The notes: a model not told the origin generated them from the sequence alone. Numbered from the stretch's first letter, positions 28,596 to 37,907 are shown. The stretch is 64,000 nt of DNA from Pontibacter sp. G13 (GCF_031851795.1 NZ_CP134696.1:5022001-5086000); one strand, 5' to 3'. Numbers and translations: made by a program.

Positions 28596-30030
28596 GACTG
28601 TTGGTATAGGGATTGTGGATCTGGATCAAGTCTTTCAGGTCTTTGTAAAATTCCTTGAGTGAGGGACTTTGGGCTTCTTCGTCATCGTCGAAATCTTCCT
28701 GATTATCGACATAAATGGATTGAGTTCCGAGCGCGTCCGCTTTCTGAGATATGGGCAGTTCCGCAGTATAAGGGCGGAATACGAAACGTTCCATCTCTGT
28801 ATCGGAGTCGGGCTGGTATCCCGAGAAGTAAAAGATATTGGGCGTGTGGGCGCGGGAAGGCTGATTGGGCTCCCGAAAGTGCACACTATGATCAAAAATC
28901 AGCGGAGAAAGTGAAAGTGCCTTTGGGGTGTCTTTGTAAGCAATCCGGACGGCAGGATGATCCAGCAACAACACGCTTTTGGAAAATAGGTGATTCCCGG
29001 ATCGGATGAAGCTTCTGAAATGTCCCTGTGCCTGGGGGCCTACTGGGGACCATTCATATTTCCCATGTAGATCGGCTACATAGTGCTCGTAAATTTTGGA
29101 TTTGTTGAGCTGGAAATGGGTCAATATATCCTTCACCGAAATCATCCGATTGGTCGCGATGAAAGAGAAATCTTGGAGCCAGTCGATCAATTTGCTGAAA
29201 TAAACAAACACTGAGTCCGAAGCTTCCTCCTCACTGATATTGCCATCGATCAAGCGGGTACGGGTTTCTGCCAAATGTTTTATCCGTTTGACTTTTTCAG
29301 GCGCTTTCCAAGTGTATGCTCTCAGTTGTTGGGTCAAGGAACTATTGAAGGGAGCGTCCCCCCATTTTTGCTTGTTCCCATCAAGGATTTTGGAAAGGAA
29401 ACCGAAGTAGTCAAATGTCGATTCCGATTGTTCAGGCATGAATAGATATTCGGAGAGCAGGGGATTCGGGATTCTATAACTATGGTAACTCGCCTTGTCC
29501 CCGGATTCCTGAGCGAGCTGTTTGGCTTGGCTCAACTCTTCAGTGAGATAGAACATGACTTGAATGATGGTCATGTACCGCAAGGAGTTTTGAAACGTCT
29601 CGCACATACATGCCAAATTCATGAGGGGATCATGGCGAGCTTGAGGAGTCAGGGTTTTCCGGAAAAGCTCCTCGACCATCCATCCAAAAAATGAGAGGGT
29701 CTTTTGTGCTGTCGCGTCCTGGGTGTCCAATTCGTGCACCATCGCCAGGTGATTCCTCAAACGCTTTATTCCACTCAAAATGTGCTTTCGCATCTTAATG
29801 GAATCCGCAAATATGGTCTTGAGCAGAGGCTCTAATTCATCCCCGAGCAATGCTTCTGGTGAATGGGATTGTTGCTTGATGAACACTTCTTTCAGGAGGT
29901 CCTCTTTGGACAGATTATCTCTGAGAATCTGCTGGAATTCGGAAATATCCAGAAACTTCAAATCGGAATCTCCAGCGTAATCTACCTGAATCCGCTTTCC
30001 TGTAAAGTCGATTATGTTGAGGTGAGACAT
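28588..30030 (-). CDS. Uncharacterised protein, first gene of the nSTAND/LRR unit
   Basis: I do not recognise this 480-residue protein. No signal peptide or membrane helix is visible, so it is probably cytoplasmic. The N-terminal half looks mostly helical (LEPLLKTIFADSIKMRKHIL, LRNHLAMVHELDTQ) and the C-terminal half has beta-like segments (SVLLLDHPAVRIAY, NIFYFSGYQP), followed by an acidic patch (EDFDDDEEAQ, about 453-462). Its 8-bp overlap with the nSTAND gene indicates co-translation; a role as partner or effector of the NTPase is inference. The 150 bp before its start is AT-rich and should hold the promoter of the unit. Confidence 0.75.
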   Translation of the reverse strand: MSHLNIIDFTGKRIQVDYAGDSDLKFLDISEFQQILRDNLSKEDLLKEVFIKQQSHSPEALLGDELEPLLKTIFADSIKMRKHILSGIKRLRNHLAMVHELDTQDATAQKTLSFFGWMVEELFRKTLTPQARHDPLMNLACMCETFQNSLRYMTIIQVMFYLTEELSQAKQLAQESGDKASYHSYRIPNPLLSEYLFMPEQSESTFDYFGFLSKILDGNKQKWGDAPFNSSLTQQLRAYTWKAPEKVKRIKHLAETRTRLIDGNISEEEASDSVFVYFSKLIDWLQDFSFIATNRMISVKDILTHFQLNKSKIYEHYVADLHGKYEWSPVGPQAQGHFRSFIRSGNHLFSKSVLLLDHPAVRIAYKDTPKALSLSPLIFDHSVHFREPNQPSRAHTPNIFYFSGYQPDSDTEMERFVFRPYTAELPISQKADALGTQSIYVDNQEDFDDDEEAQSPSLKEFYKDLKDLIQIHNPYTNSHG

Positions 30031-30254
30031 TTGCGCAATCGGATTGTATTGCTTTGGGTATTCATAATGAATGGATTTTTAATATGTCAAATTGATACTT
30101 ACTATTCAACTTTCAGAAATAAATACTCTTAAGATAGAGGATCGATCCCCTGCAAATGGGGGGAGAGGAAGTCAGGGATTTACATGTCAGGGATTGAAAT
30201 CCCTGCTTGTGATGTGTCGTCCCTACAGGACTTGGAGCATTCCTCCAAAAACCC

Positions 30255-30290
30255 AAACACCCGCCACAACTTCCTGTGGCGGGTGTTTTT
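30255..30290. terminator. Duplicate terminator hairpin
   Basis: aacacccgccaca and tgtggcgggtgtt pair perfectly, with A/T runs on both sides, so it could act in either direction. It is the copy of the hairpin at 30428-30466. Confidence 0.75.
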
Positions 30291-30427
30291 GATTCTATCA
30301 GTCAGATCCGTTCTCCTACAAGCCCTCGATCTTGTAGGTGTAGTCATGTCAGGGATTGAAATCCCTGCCTGTGATATGTCGTCCCTACAGGACTTGGAAC
30401 ATTCCTCTCCCCCCCCACACAAACCAA

Positions 30428-30466
30428 AAACACCCGCCACAACTTCCTGCAGCGGGTGTTTTTGAT
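30428..30466 (-). terminator. Terminator of the PhoD-like phosphatase gene
   Basis: aacacccgc / gcgggtgtt stem followed on the minus strand by TTTTT. Begins about 23 bp after the stop. Confidence 0.8.
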
Positions 30467-30488
30467 TCTATCTGTCAGATCCGATCTC

Positions 30489-31808
30489 CTACAAGCCCTC
30501 GATCTTGTAGGTGTAGACTTCCTTGCCTTTGACGTCTTTCAGACGGAAAATCACCGTGCGGTTTTTGCGCTCGCCGCTCAGCTCGATGATGCCGTAGTTG
30601 CGCTCGCCGTATTGCGAACCTTCCAGGCGGTTGGCGTTCGGCTCGTCTTCGGCATTGTGGCTGCCGGAGGTCAGCGGCGAAACCGTAAAGTCGTAGATAT
30701 CGATGCCGTCGCGGGTGATCTTGGACATCTCGGAGTGGTGGCGGTCTCCAGTCAGGAAGATAACATTGCGGATGCCTTCCTTGGCGATGAAGTCCAGAAT
30801 CTCCTCGCGCTCCTGTGGGGCGATGGCTTCGTAGTTTTCGTATTTGCCGACGGAGTTCAGCACTTGGCAACCGATCATCACAAATTTGAATTTCGCGTTG
30901 GAGCTGACCAGAGCATGCTTGAACCACTCCAATTGCGCTTCCCCCAAGATGGAGCGAGGAGCGGTCGTCAGGCGGTTTGGGTCGCGGTGATAGCGGTTGT
31001 CCAGCATGAAAAACTGTGCGTCGCCCCATTCGAAGGTAGAGCTCGTACCCGCAAACTCACGCATCCCGTAGCTCGGATTCGCCCAGAAATCTTGAAATGC
31101 CTCCAGTGCGAGATCCTTGTTCACAAAGGATTTGTCGCTATTGTTGGGCCCAAAATCATGGTCATCCCAGATGGCATAGTTGGCTGTAGAAGCCAGCAAC
31201 GCCTGCATTTCCGCGGTCGCACGGGTGTGGGTGTAGCGGTGCACAATCCCCGTACGGCTATACCAGTCAGCCTCGCGCAGGTAGGTATTGTCGCCGAGCC
31301 AGAGCATCATGTCGGCAGATTCCTTGTGGAGTTCCTCGAAGATTTCGTAGCCACCGCCGTATGGGTTGCCTGGGCGATCGTAAGGCTCGTCATTGATGTA
31401 GGTACAACTGCCGAGCGCGATCTTCATGGCCGGCGGATCGGTGCGGTATTGCCACAGCGGCGGCGTGGAGAAGGTCGTCGCATACGGGCGATCGATCTCG
31501 GCGCCATTGATGAGGACGCGGTATTCGTAATCGGTGCCGGGGCGTACGGAATTGGCCAACAGGTGCGCTGTGTAGGCATGTTCGGCATTCGTACGAACCG
31601 GAGCGGTCATAAATACATCTTCAGAACCCACAGGATTGTAGGCGATCTGGACGTTGGCAGGACCATTGGTCTGGACCCACAGCATCACTTCACGCATATT
31701 GCTGTATCCCACCATCGGACCAGAGAGTAGGCCTCCGGCAGGAGATTGCGCTTGACCCAGCATCGGTAGCACGAGCAGCAGTGCCAGAAGCATCGGACGG
31801 ATATTCAT
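30489..31808 (-). CDS. PhoD-like alkaline phosphatase/phosphodiesterase, exported
   Basis: The start at 31808 (MNIRPMLLALLLVLPMLGQ) gives a 439-residue protein with a clear signal peptide; 15 further codons upstream are unlikely to be used. An N-terminal fibronectin-like PhoD_N domain (residues about 25-125) is followed by the metallophosphoesterase core with LGSCTY, WLGDNTY, WDDHDFGPNN and LTGDRHHSEM. These are metal-binding residues of the PhoD family, which hydrolyses phosphate mono- or diesters with Fe/Ca. The protein is probably periplasmic or surface-located. A duplicated stub of its last codons lies beyond its terminator. Confidence 0.93.
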   Translation of the reverse strand: MNIRPMLLALLLVLPMLGQAQSPAGGLLSGPMVGYSNMREVMLWVQTNGPANVQIAYNPVGSEDVFMTAPVRTNAEHAYTAHLLANSVRPGTDYEYRVLINGAEIDRPYATTFSTPPLWQYRTDPPAMKIALGSCTYINDEPYDRPGNPYGGGYEIFEELHKESADMMLWLGDNTYLREADWYSRTGIVHRYTHTRATAEMQALLASTANYAIWDDHDFGPNNSDKSFVNKDLALEAFQDFWANPSYGMREFAGTSSTFEWGDAQFFMLDNRYHRDPNRLTTAPRSILGEAQLEWFKHALVSSNAKFKFVMIGCQVLNSVGKYENYEAIAPQEREEILDFIAKEGIRNVIFLTGDRHHSEMSKITRDGIDIYDFTVSPLTSGSHNAEDEPNANRLEGSQYGERNYGIIELSGERKNRTVIFRLKDVKGKEVYTYKIEGL

Positions 31809-31912
31809 GTTCAGTACGTTTTGTTGTTGGAGCGCGGAAATTACGAAATTCATTTCCTCTGCCCATCCTGATTACACAAACTTAATCTTGGATCTGGTGC
31901 AATTATAGGGAG

Positions 31913-32105
31913 GGTTTGGGCGCATCCCGCCGTCTAGTGATGCTTTCTGGCGCTTGGCAAAAGAGTCGGCGGGTCAGTCCCTTGCGTACTCGCGATGCTC
32001 GGTCTCGGATCTGGGGGCGATAGATCGCCGCCCCCAGATCCGAGACGCCTCCCAAGGTCGGCCACTTCAGGCACTTTGCGCCGCCGCAGGCCATCCGCAC
32101 TTCCA
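31913..32105 (+). repeat. Dispersed two-stem structured repeat, copy 3 of 4
   Basis: Stem A is cccgccg (31926-31932) with cggcggg (31967-31973). Stem B is an 18-bp perfect stem, gtctcggatctgggggcg (32002-32019) with its complement at 32029-32046, replacing the 9-bp gtcggtgga stem of the other copies. The tail gccatccgcac is shared. It fills the gap between the phosphatase and YcxB-like genes. Confidence 0.75.
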
Positions 32106-32142
32106 ATCAGCAGGTCATTTCCGATAGGGCCCAAAAAACTCG

Positions 32143-32643
32143 TTACTTCCGCAATTTCTGCTGCAAACCCGGTTGTCCTCGGACGATGGACTTGAGGATC
32201 TCCCAGTTGCTCTCGTCCTCGAGATCGGGACGGTAGATCAAGATGGCATTGGCACGGGTCACCTGGATAGAGATCCAGTTGCGGAACTCCCGGACACGGA
32301 CGACCTGATCCCAAGCAAACTCCATCATCGCACCTTCAGTTTCGATGCGGATTCCGCTTTCGGAAATTTGGAGTTGGTTCTCTTGGTGGAAAAAAGGATT
32401 CTGCTCGAAGGTGGATTTGGCAGCCAAACCATACACCAGCAACAGGACAAAATAGCCGATGATCAAGCCCAAAAATGGAGAATCTGGAAACTCTCCCGCG
32501 ATGATCTGGGTGAATATTTCTTTGCCGCCATAGACGGCTGCCAGCAGGAAAATCAGGAAGATGGGACGCTTGAGAAATGTTCCCACCGCAAACCAGACAT
32601 AGTTTTTTTGATCGAGCTGTTGGATGATGTTGATTTTGTCCAT
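32143..32643 (-). CDS. YcxB-like membrane protein
   Basis: The 166-residue protein has two membrane helices (about 25-43 and 57-78) followed by a soluble C-terminal domain with ISESGIRIETEGAMMEFAWD and FRNWISIQVTRANAILIYRP, the pattern of YcxB-type C-terminal domains. Function is unknown. It stands between the repeat at 31.9 kb and the divergent yjjX gene. Confidence 0.65.
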   Translation of the reverse strand: MDKINIIQQLDQKNYVWFAVGTFLKRPIFLIFLLAAVYGGKEIFTQIIAGEFPDSPFLGLIIGYFVLLLVYGLAAKSTFEQNPFFHQENQLQISESGIRIETEGAMMEFAWDQVVRVREFRNWISIQVTRANAILIYRPDLEDESNWEILKSIVRGQPGLQQKLRK

Positions 32644-32713
32644 GAAGCCAAATTGCGAAAAAATTCCCTGTCTTCGAATTTAAGCCTCATATTGGCATCC
32701 AATTATTCGTGTT

Positions 32714-33262
32714 ATGAAGATCATTGCCGCCAGTACCAATCCAGTCAAAATCGCCGCCACAGAGGAAGCTTTTCGACTGATGTTTCCTGATCAACCTGTG
32801 GAGGTAATCGGGATGTCCAGTCCATCGGGGGTGCCGGATCAGCCAATCGGTGATCCGGAAACGCTGCAAGGCGCCGTGAATCGCGTGGCATTTATCCGCG
32901 AGCAGGTTCCTGAAGCAGATTTCTGGGTGGGGCTAGAAGGAGGGATTGGCCGTATTGAGGGCGGTTATGAGGCGTTTGGCTGGATGGTGGTCTCTGACCC
33001 AAGCGGTCAATTGGGCAAATCTAGAACCTCAAGCTTTGCCTTGCCACCTGCTGTCTGCCACCTGATCGATAGCGGGAAAGAGTTGGGGCACGCGATGGAT
33101 GAGGTATTCGCAGCGCACAATACCAAACAAAAGGGAGGTGCCATCGGAATTTTGACCGATGGAGTCATTGACCGGAAAAACTTGTATATCCCCGCAGTGG
33201 TGATGGCGATCATTCGATTCAAACAGCCGGAACTGTTTCCTGTTGCGCCTGCCGACGCTTGA
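32714..33262 (+). CDS. yjjX: Inosine/xanthosine triphosphatase (YjjX/NTPase family)
   Basis: The 182-residue protein begins MKIIAASTNPVKIAATEEAF, the signature of the YjjX branch of the Maf/HAM1-like fold, and carries FWVGLEGGIG and KQKGGAIGILTDGVIDR. The family hydrolyses non-canonical ITP and XTP to prevent their incorporation into nucleic acids. Its last 44 bp overlap the convergent O-antigen ligase gene. Confidence 0.93.
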   Translation: MKIIAASTNPVKIAATEEAFRLMFPDQPVEVIGMSSPSGVPDQPIGDPETLQGAVNRVAFIREQVPEADFWVGLEGGIGRIEGGYEAFGWMVVSDPSGQLGKSRTSSFALPPAVCHLIDSGKELGHAMDEVFAAHNTKQKGGAIGILTDGVIDRKNLYIPAVVMAIIRFKQPELFPVAPADA

Positions 33263-34529
33263 GGTGCATTTCTCGGATGGTCCGATAGTGGAGACTCGGC
33301 GTCTGAATGAGTAGTCCCGCCATGAATCCAAAGATCATCACGCCTACCTGACGCTGGAGAATGGATTCTGTGAGATTGCTCATGGCCATCAGCCCCAAAA
33401 AGGCAAACAGCACGAAATTACGCGTTTTGAAAGCCCACAAAAGCAAGTACCCTCCGCCTATGAGCATGATGATCAGGCCGGGAATTCCGATCGCCAAGGC
33501 GGACTCCAGATATTGATTGTGCGCATTCATGCCTTTTCCCCGAAACCCTTGCTCTGCATACAGGGCTTCGAGCTGTCGCTGAGATTGGCCGAGACCATAT
33601 CCCATGGGATTTTCAGCGATCAATTCAGAAGCGATTCCCCAGATGTATTCGCGGACGGCGATTCCGTGATAGGTGAGTTTTTCGATGGGAATCTCCTGCT
33701 TGACTTCGAATATGTCCGCCATTCGATCCCGGGTATTGGGGTGGGAAACAGCGGCCAAAATGCCGATCGCCATTACGGTAGCGGCAGCCATCAATCCTTT
33801 GCGGAGATTGTAGTGGATGAGCGCATACAAAAAGCCTCCTCCCATGCAGATCGACAGAAAAATCAAGATCTGAACGCGCGAAGCTGCCAATATCATCAGT
33901 CCGCCTGTCAAGCTTCCCCCGATCAGCAAGGATACAGCTGCTTTCTTCGTGTGCCATGAGCCATTTCGATCCCATATTAGCCAGGCAAATAGCACCCATG
34001 CGGTATTCATCATCAGGGAGAAATAGGTGGGATGAGAATTGACGTGGTCCAGAAGATTGACGTAGCTGATGGCTTTCCATGTGAGGGTGCCGGCCTGACC
34101 ATTGAGCCATAGCGCTTTGGCTAGGCACCAGATCCCGAGCCACCACACGCTGGCCACGAAGGTCATCGCCACCCTACGCCATTCGATTTTGCTAAGTTGG
34201 GGAAGGAAAATCATCGACAGGGGCACCACGAATAACGGGGCGATCCGCGAGAATACTCTCCAGTTTTGGGCGAAATCTCCGACGGTGAAGCTATGGAGCA
34301 ACAAAACGCCCATCCAGATTCCCAGCCAAGCCATGAGGTTGGAATTGAGTGGGCGAGGGGTTTCGCGTTGAAGGAAAGGGTGAATCAGTGCCAAAAGCAG
34401 GAGGGCACCAGTGGAAACCCCCATCAAGGCACGGGAAAAAGGGATGCCGATAGCCATGAGCATCAGGCAGCCTTGATATACAATAGAGAATGAGGGTGCT
34501 GTTTGAAAACGCACACGCGAAATGCTCAT
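33219..34529 (-). CDS. O-antigen ligase-like (Wzy_C) polytopic membrane protein
   Basis: The 436-residue protein has about ten hydrophobic helices and, in the largest periplasmic loop, residues typical of WaaL/Wzy families: YIWGIASELIAENPMGYGLG, then GMNAHNQYLESALAIGIPG with the conserved NAHN-Q/E motif. It should join or polymerise polysaccharide at the periplasmic face of the inner membrane. A glycosyltransferase gene follows upstream on the same strand by 240 bp. Its 3' end overlaps yjjX by 44 bp. Confidence 0.88.
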   Translation of the reverse strand: MSISRVRFQTAPSFSIVYQGCLMLMAIGIPFSRALMGVSTGALLLLALIHPFLQRETPRPLNSNLMAWLGIWMGVLLLHSFTVGDFAQNWRVFSRIAPLFVVPLSMIFLPQLSKIEWRRVAMTFVASVWWLGIWCLAKALWLNGQAGTLTWKAISYVNLLDHVNSHPTYFSLMMNTAWVLFAWLIWDRNGSWHTKKAAVSLLIGGSLTGGLMILAASRVQILIFLSICMGGGFLYALIHYNLRKGLMAAATVMAIGILAAVSHPNTRDRMADIFEVKQEIPIEKLTYHGIAVREYIWGIASELIAENPMGYGLGQSQRQLEALYAEQGFRGKGMNAHNQYLESALAIGIPGLIIMLIGGGYLLLWAFKTRNFVLFAFLGLMAMSNLTESILQRQVGVMIFGFMAGLLIQTPSLHYRTIREMHLKRRQAQQETVPAV

Positions 34530-34769
34530 CGATAATTCCTAGTAGACCGGATAAAAAAGTAAGCGAGCAGTCGTTCAAACAGATTGGCAAAAGTAGATCA
34601 TTTGTCTAGAAAAGCCGCATGTCCCAATACCTGCAACACAAATCCCCGGAACGAGTCCGTACATGCTCAGACGTTTCGACCAGATAGAAAGCTGGTCGCA
34701 CATCAACCATATAATTCCCAAACGGGAATCATTCGGCATCCGTGGGGTGGTCTGCGCAATTCATCCGGA

Positions 34770-35669
34770 TTATTTCGGAGAACGCCCCCAGCCCACGATG
34801 CGTCTGACCATCTTACGAGGCTGAAACAGAGCGGCTACCACCAAATACACATACCGAAGTAGGGAGTTGCGTTCAAATAAATATTTACGGTAGGCATGCA
34901 GATGAAAGAAGTACTGCATGATCTCCCACCTGCTGGAATGTGTACCGAACAGCTGATCCCGAATCGTGAAATTTTTCTGAATTCGCTGAAAAGTGTATTC
35001 CCTTGGAAGGCCTTTGAGCAGTCGTTTGAAGGTAAGGGGAGGTCGGAGATTTTCAAATACATGTCCATCCCGAACCATTCTTGCAAACACTTCATATTCC
35101 TCTGCCGGATGGGCGGAAACGTGGTAGGGATACTGGACCATGACAGATTTTCGGACCATCACAGTTGCATGTTGGATCCCCGTCTGGCCGTGGTAGAATC
35201 TTCTTCGGATGGATTTGGTCCCAATGGGGAAATTGGAATCGATGATGAGCTTGCCTGTGTTGTGCTCGAAATACATCACATTGCTACCGACGACGGATAC
35301 ATCAGGGTGGGTTCGCAGGTATTCGTATTGCTCCCAAAGCCGCTGCTCGTCGATATAGTCCGTGGGCTCAATTCGGACAATACAGGTTCCTGAAGCAGCA
35401 TGGATGGCCTTGTTGAGAGCTTCTGCATAGGGAAGCGGATGCTCAAGCGAAAGGATTCTGAGGTATGGAAGCTGCTCGTACTGGGCCAATATGGTGGTGC
35501 TCTGTTCGGTCACGCCATTGTCCAAAATGATCAATTCTTTGGGCAGATAGGGCGCCAGTCGAATGCTGTCGATCATATCCGGCAGATATTCTTCCGTGCC
35601 CTGATTGATGCAGATCACGGTTACCGGTAATTGCGTTGTCTGAGTCAATGTGGAGGAAGTGGCTGCCAT
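34770..35669 (-). CDS. Glycosyltransferase family 2 protein
   Basis: The 299-residue protein has the GT-A opening VICINQGTEEYLPDMIDSI and IILDNGVTEQSTTIL. Where many family members have a DxD metal motif it reads VRIEPTDYIDE. Downstream segments VVGSNVMYF and QHATVMVRKS fit a small GT2. The acceptor is unknown; context with the O-antigen ligase suggests cell-surface polysaccharide. The missing DxD makes activity less certain. Confidence 0.85.
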   Translation of the reverse strand: MAATSSTLTQTTQLPVTVICINQGTEEYLPDMIDSIRLAPYLPKELIILDNGVTEQSTTILAQYEQLPYLRILSLEHPLPYAEALNKAIHAASGTCIVRIEPTDYIDEQRLWEQYEYLRTHPDVSVVGSNVMYFEHNTGKLIIDSNFPIGTKSIRRRFYHGQTGIQHATVMVRKSVMVQYPYHVSAHPAEEYEVFARMVRDGHVFENLRPPLTFKRLLKGLPREYTFQRIQKNFTIRDQLFGTHSSRWEIMQYFFHLHAYRKYLFERNSLLRYVYLVVAALFQPRKMVRRIVGWGRSPK

Positions 35670-35744
35670 GAATCGAGCTGGGATTGCTGATTACCAAAGA
35701 GGTTGAGCGAGCGTGAGATGACCGAAGTCTTACGGAAATAAGGA

Positions 35745-37907
35745 CTACATCCGTATGATAACAAACTCTACCCTTCGATTTTGTTTACGTGTTTCCTCAT
35801 CGTCATTGGATGCAATCGGTTCTGTCGATCCCAAGCCTCTGACCGATAGTCGATTGGAGGAAATTCCATGCTCAACGAGATAATCCCGAACCATTTCCGC
35901 CCGCGATTGTGATAGCGCCTGCAAAGCTGCGGGTTCGCCTACATTGTCGGTATGACCCCGGATTTCGATGGCTAGGGTAGGGAGGTTGTGGAGCAAAACA
36001 GTCAATTCATCTAGCTCAGGAAAACTCTCTGGCCGCAACGTGGGACTTGCCCGGTGAAAGTACACCCGATCTAGTGGAATGGCCTCGCCTATCGCCAGTG
36101 GGCGCACATATACATCCCGCTGAATTTCCCGAAACTCCGTGATGGTACGAACATCCAAGGTGTCCACAACCGACAACAGGCCGAAACTTTGCGGAAGTAG
36201 TTCATAGGCATATCCGTAGGGAATCATCATCATATAGCCGAGACTGGGACGGTTGACGGAAACCTGTTTTTGGATTCTTTCGGAGGAAATCCTTACACAT
36301 CCCAACGTACCACTCAAGGGCTCCCCGGTGTCTGCATGGAGAATTTTGCCAAAGACCTTGACATAGGGAGATTCTCGGATATCAGCAGGGATTCGAACCG
36401 TGTATAGATCAAAATCCGCACCAATGGAGTCCTGCGAGGAAAGGTAGGCTTTCCGTCCGTCAGTCGTGATGGGACGATACCAAGCATCCCAAGCCCGTCC
36501 GTTGATTTGTGGACCCATATTTTCGGGGACAGACCATTTCGTCCAAGTATTGCTGAGTCGTTTGGATCTGAATACATCTACGCCACCATACCCCGGATGT
36601 CCATTGCTGGAAAAGTAGAGCTCATCGCCAGCTTCATTCAACCAAGGGGTCATCTCGATGCCGTAGGTGTTGATATCTGGCCCAAGATTGCGAGGCTCTG
36701 ATAACGCACCCGATTCATCCCGAAACATCACATAGAGGTCCATATCTCCGGAGCCTTTGGATTGTTCTGCGGAGACCACGACAAATTCTTTGCCCATCGC
36801 TGGCGTAGACCATGAATTGGGCATAGGCTGTGCTGACTCAAGTTTTACCCGTTCCACCTTCGGCGGATCCCAATCTCCAGTCAGCCAGTGTTTGGTCCGC
36901 ATGGCGATGGCTTCCGCTTCGTATCCGGATTCATCAGCACGGCTTTGAGCGATCATCCATCTGCTGCGGTCCGCATCGTAATCCACCAACATATTGTGGG
37001 AGTAATCATTCATGAGGTAGTCCGAAGGAAGCGGTTGACTCCATGCGGTATCTCCCTGAAAGGTGGTCGAATAGACCTTCCCGGTGAATGGCTGCCCTGC
37101 TATGGTACTTCTGGTGAACCATGCATGCTTTTTATCATCGGCATAGAATAGACCGAATTCATCAAATTCAGGAGAGTTGAAAGGCGTGTCCAGCGGAAAC
37201 ACCACGGCATTCTGTTCTGGTCCGGGCCCGAGATTGATGGGGCTTTCCGGATGTCTGAGGCTGCATCGCTCTACCTCCAGTTTTCCTATTCCTTCCAATA
37301 GAATCCCATGGCGCACGCCGTGATATCGCTTGTAGGAAATTTCCTCGACCATTTTTTCTCCGATGAAGAGCTGGATTTTCCATCCACGCTTTTCGATTTT
37401 CAGGGATCGAATTTCTCCCATACCCCCAGATTTCTTGTGTTTCGTCCAAGGAACCAGTTCGGAGATTTCCCCGCTTACAGATTCGATTACCCGAAAATAG
37501 CCGGCTGGATTGATGAGGAAGGCAAAATAGGAAGTACCCCACGCATTGGCACCCCACACCATCCCATAGCCCGTTTCGGGAGAACCGTCCAGCAGGGTCA
37601 TATCTGTCTGCATGACAAAGGCTTTTTCGGTCTGGAGGACATGCTGGTAGGTGGCCAACTCGACTTCGGTAGGGTCGGTGGATTCGAGATCCAGCACGCC
37701 AGACTGGATCATGGCTGTTCCAGCGCCAGATGCGTGAAAGAGCCAGCGATCTACCCGGACCGAAAAATCATCCTGAAACACGATAGGCAGAGTCGTCTGG
37801 CCCAAGCCATAGGTGGCGATGGACAACAACATCAGGAGGCTGGACCACTTGATGAATCCGGAAATGAGGGATTGTATGGGGGAGTTGAACTGGCGTTTGC
37901 CGGACAT
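35745..37907 (-). CDS. Multidomain surface protein: jelly-roll-like domain, PD40 repeats and OmpA C-terminal domain
   Basis: The 720-residue protein has a signal-like helix (about 20-36), a lectin-like N-terminal domain (about 40-225: VWGANAWGTSYFAFLINPAG), PD40-type beta-propeller repeats (about 240-510: ELYFSSNGHPGYGGVDVF), a small beta domain (about 530-610) and a C-terminal OmpA domain with IRGHTDNVG and RAEMVRDYL. OmpA domains bind peptidoglycan, so the protein probably links the outer membrane to the wall. Its N-terminal domain resembles the gene at 38655-39347. Confidence 0.88.
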   Translation of the reverse strand: MSGKRQFNSPIQSLISGFIKWSSLLMLLSIATYGLGQTTLPIVFQDDFSVRVDRWLFHASGAGTAMIQSGVLDLESTDPTEVELATYQHVLQTEKAFVMQTDMTLLDGSPETGYGMVWGANAWGTSYFAFLINPAGYFRVIESVSGEISELVPWTKHKKSGGMGEIRSLKIEKRGWKIQLFIGEKMVEEISYKRYHGVRHGILLEGIGKLEVERCSLRHPESPINLGPGPEQNAVVFPLDTPFNSPEFDEFGLFYADDKKHAWFTRSTIAGQPFTGKVYSTTFQGDTAWSQPLPSDYLMNDYSHNMLVDYDADRSRWMIAQSRADESGYEAEAIAMRTKHWLTGDWDPPKVERVKLESAQPMPNSWSTPAMGKEFVVVSAEQSKGSGDMDLYVMFRDESGALSEPRNLGPDINTYGIEMTPWLNEAGDELYFSSNGHPGYGGVDVFRSKRLSNTWTKWSVPENMGPQINGRAWDAWYRPITTDGRKAYLSSQDSIGADFDLYTVRIPADIRESPYVKVFGKILHADTGEPLSGTLGCVRISSERIQKQVSVNRPSLGYMMMIPYGYAYELLPQSFGLLSVVDTLDVRTITEFREIQRDVYVRPLAIGEAIPLDRVYFHRASPTLRPESFPELDELTVLLHNLPTLAIEIRGHTDNVGEPAALQALSQSRAEMVRDYLVEHGISSNRLSVRGLGSTEPIASNDDEETRKQNRRVEFVIIRM

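Larger units (their letters stand above)
30186..30516 (+). repeat. Two tandem repeats on the right side of the nSTAND/LRR cassette, including a duplicated end of the phosphatase gene
   Basis: REP-like heads start at 30186 and 30348. After each comes a hairpin and the 3' end of the phosphatase gene. The copy at 30250-30343 duplicates 30423-30516, including the antisense of the last codons (YTYKIEGL and stop). The distance between matching points is 173 bp. The first copy is therefore a stub that carries a second terminator. The 30.03-30.49 kb gap holds nothing else. Confidence 0.8.
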
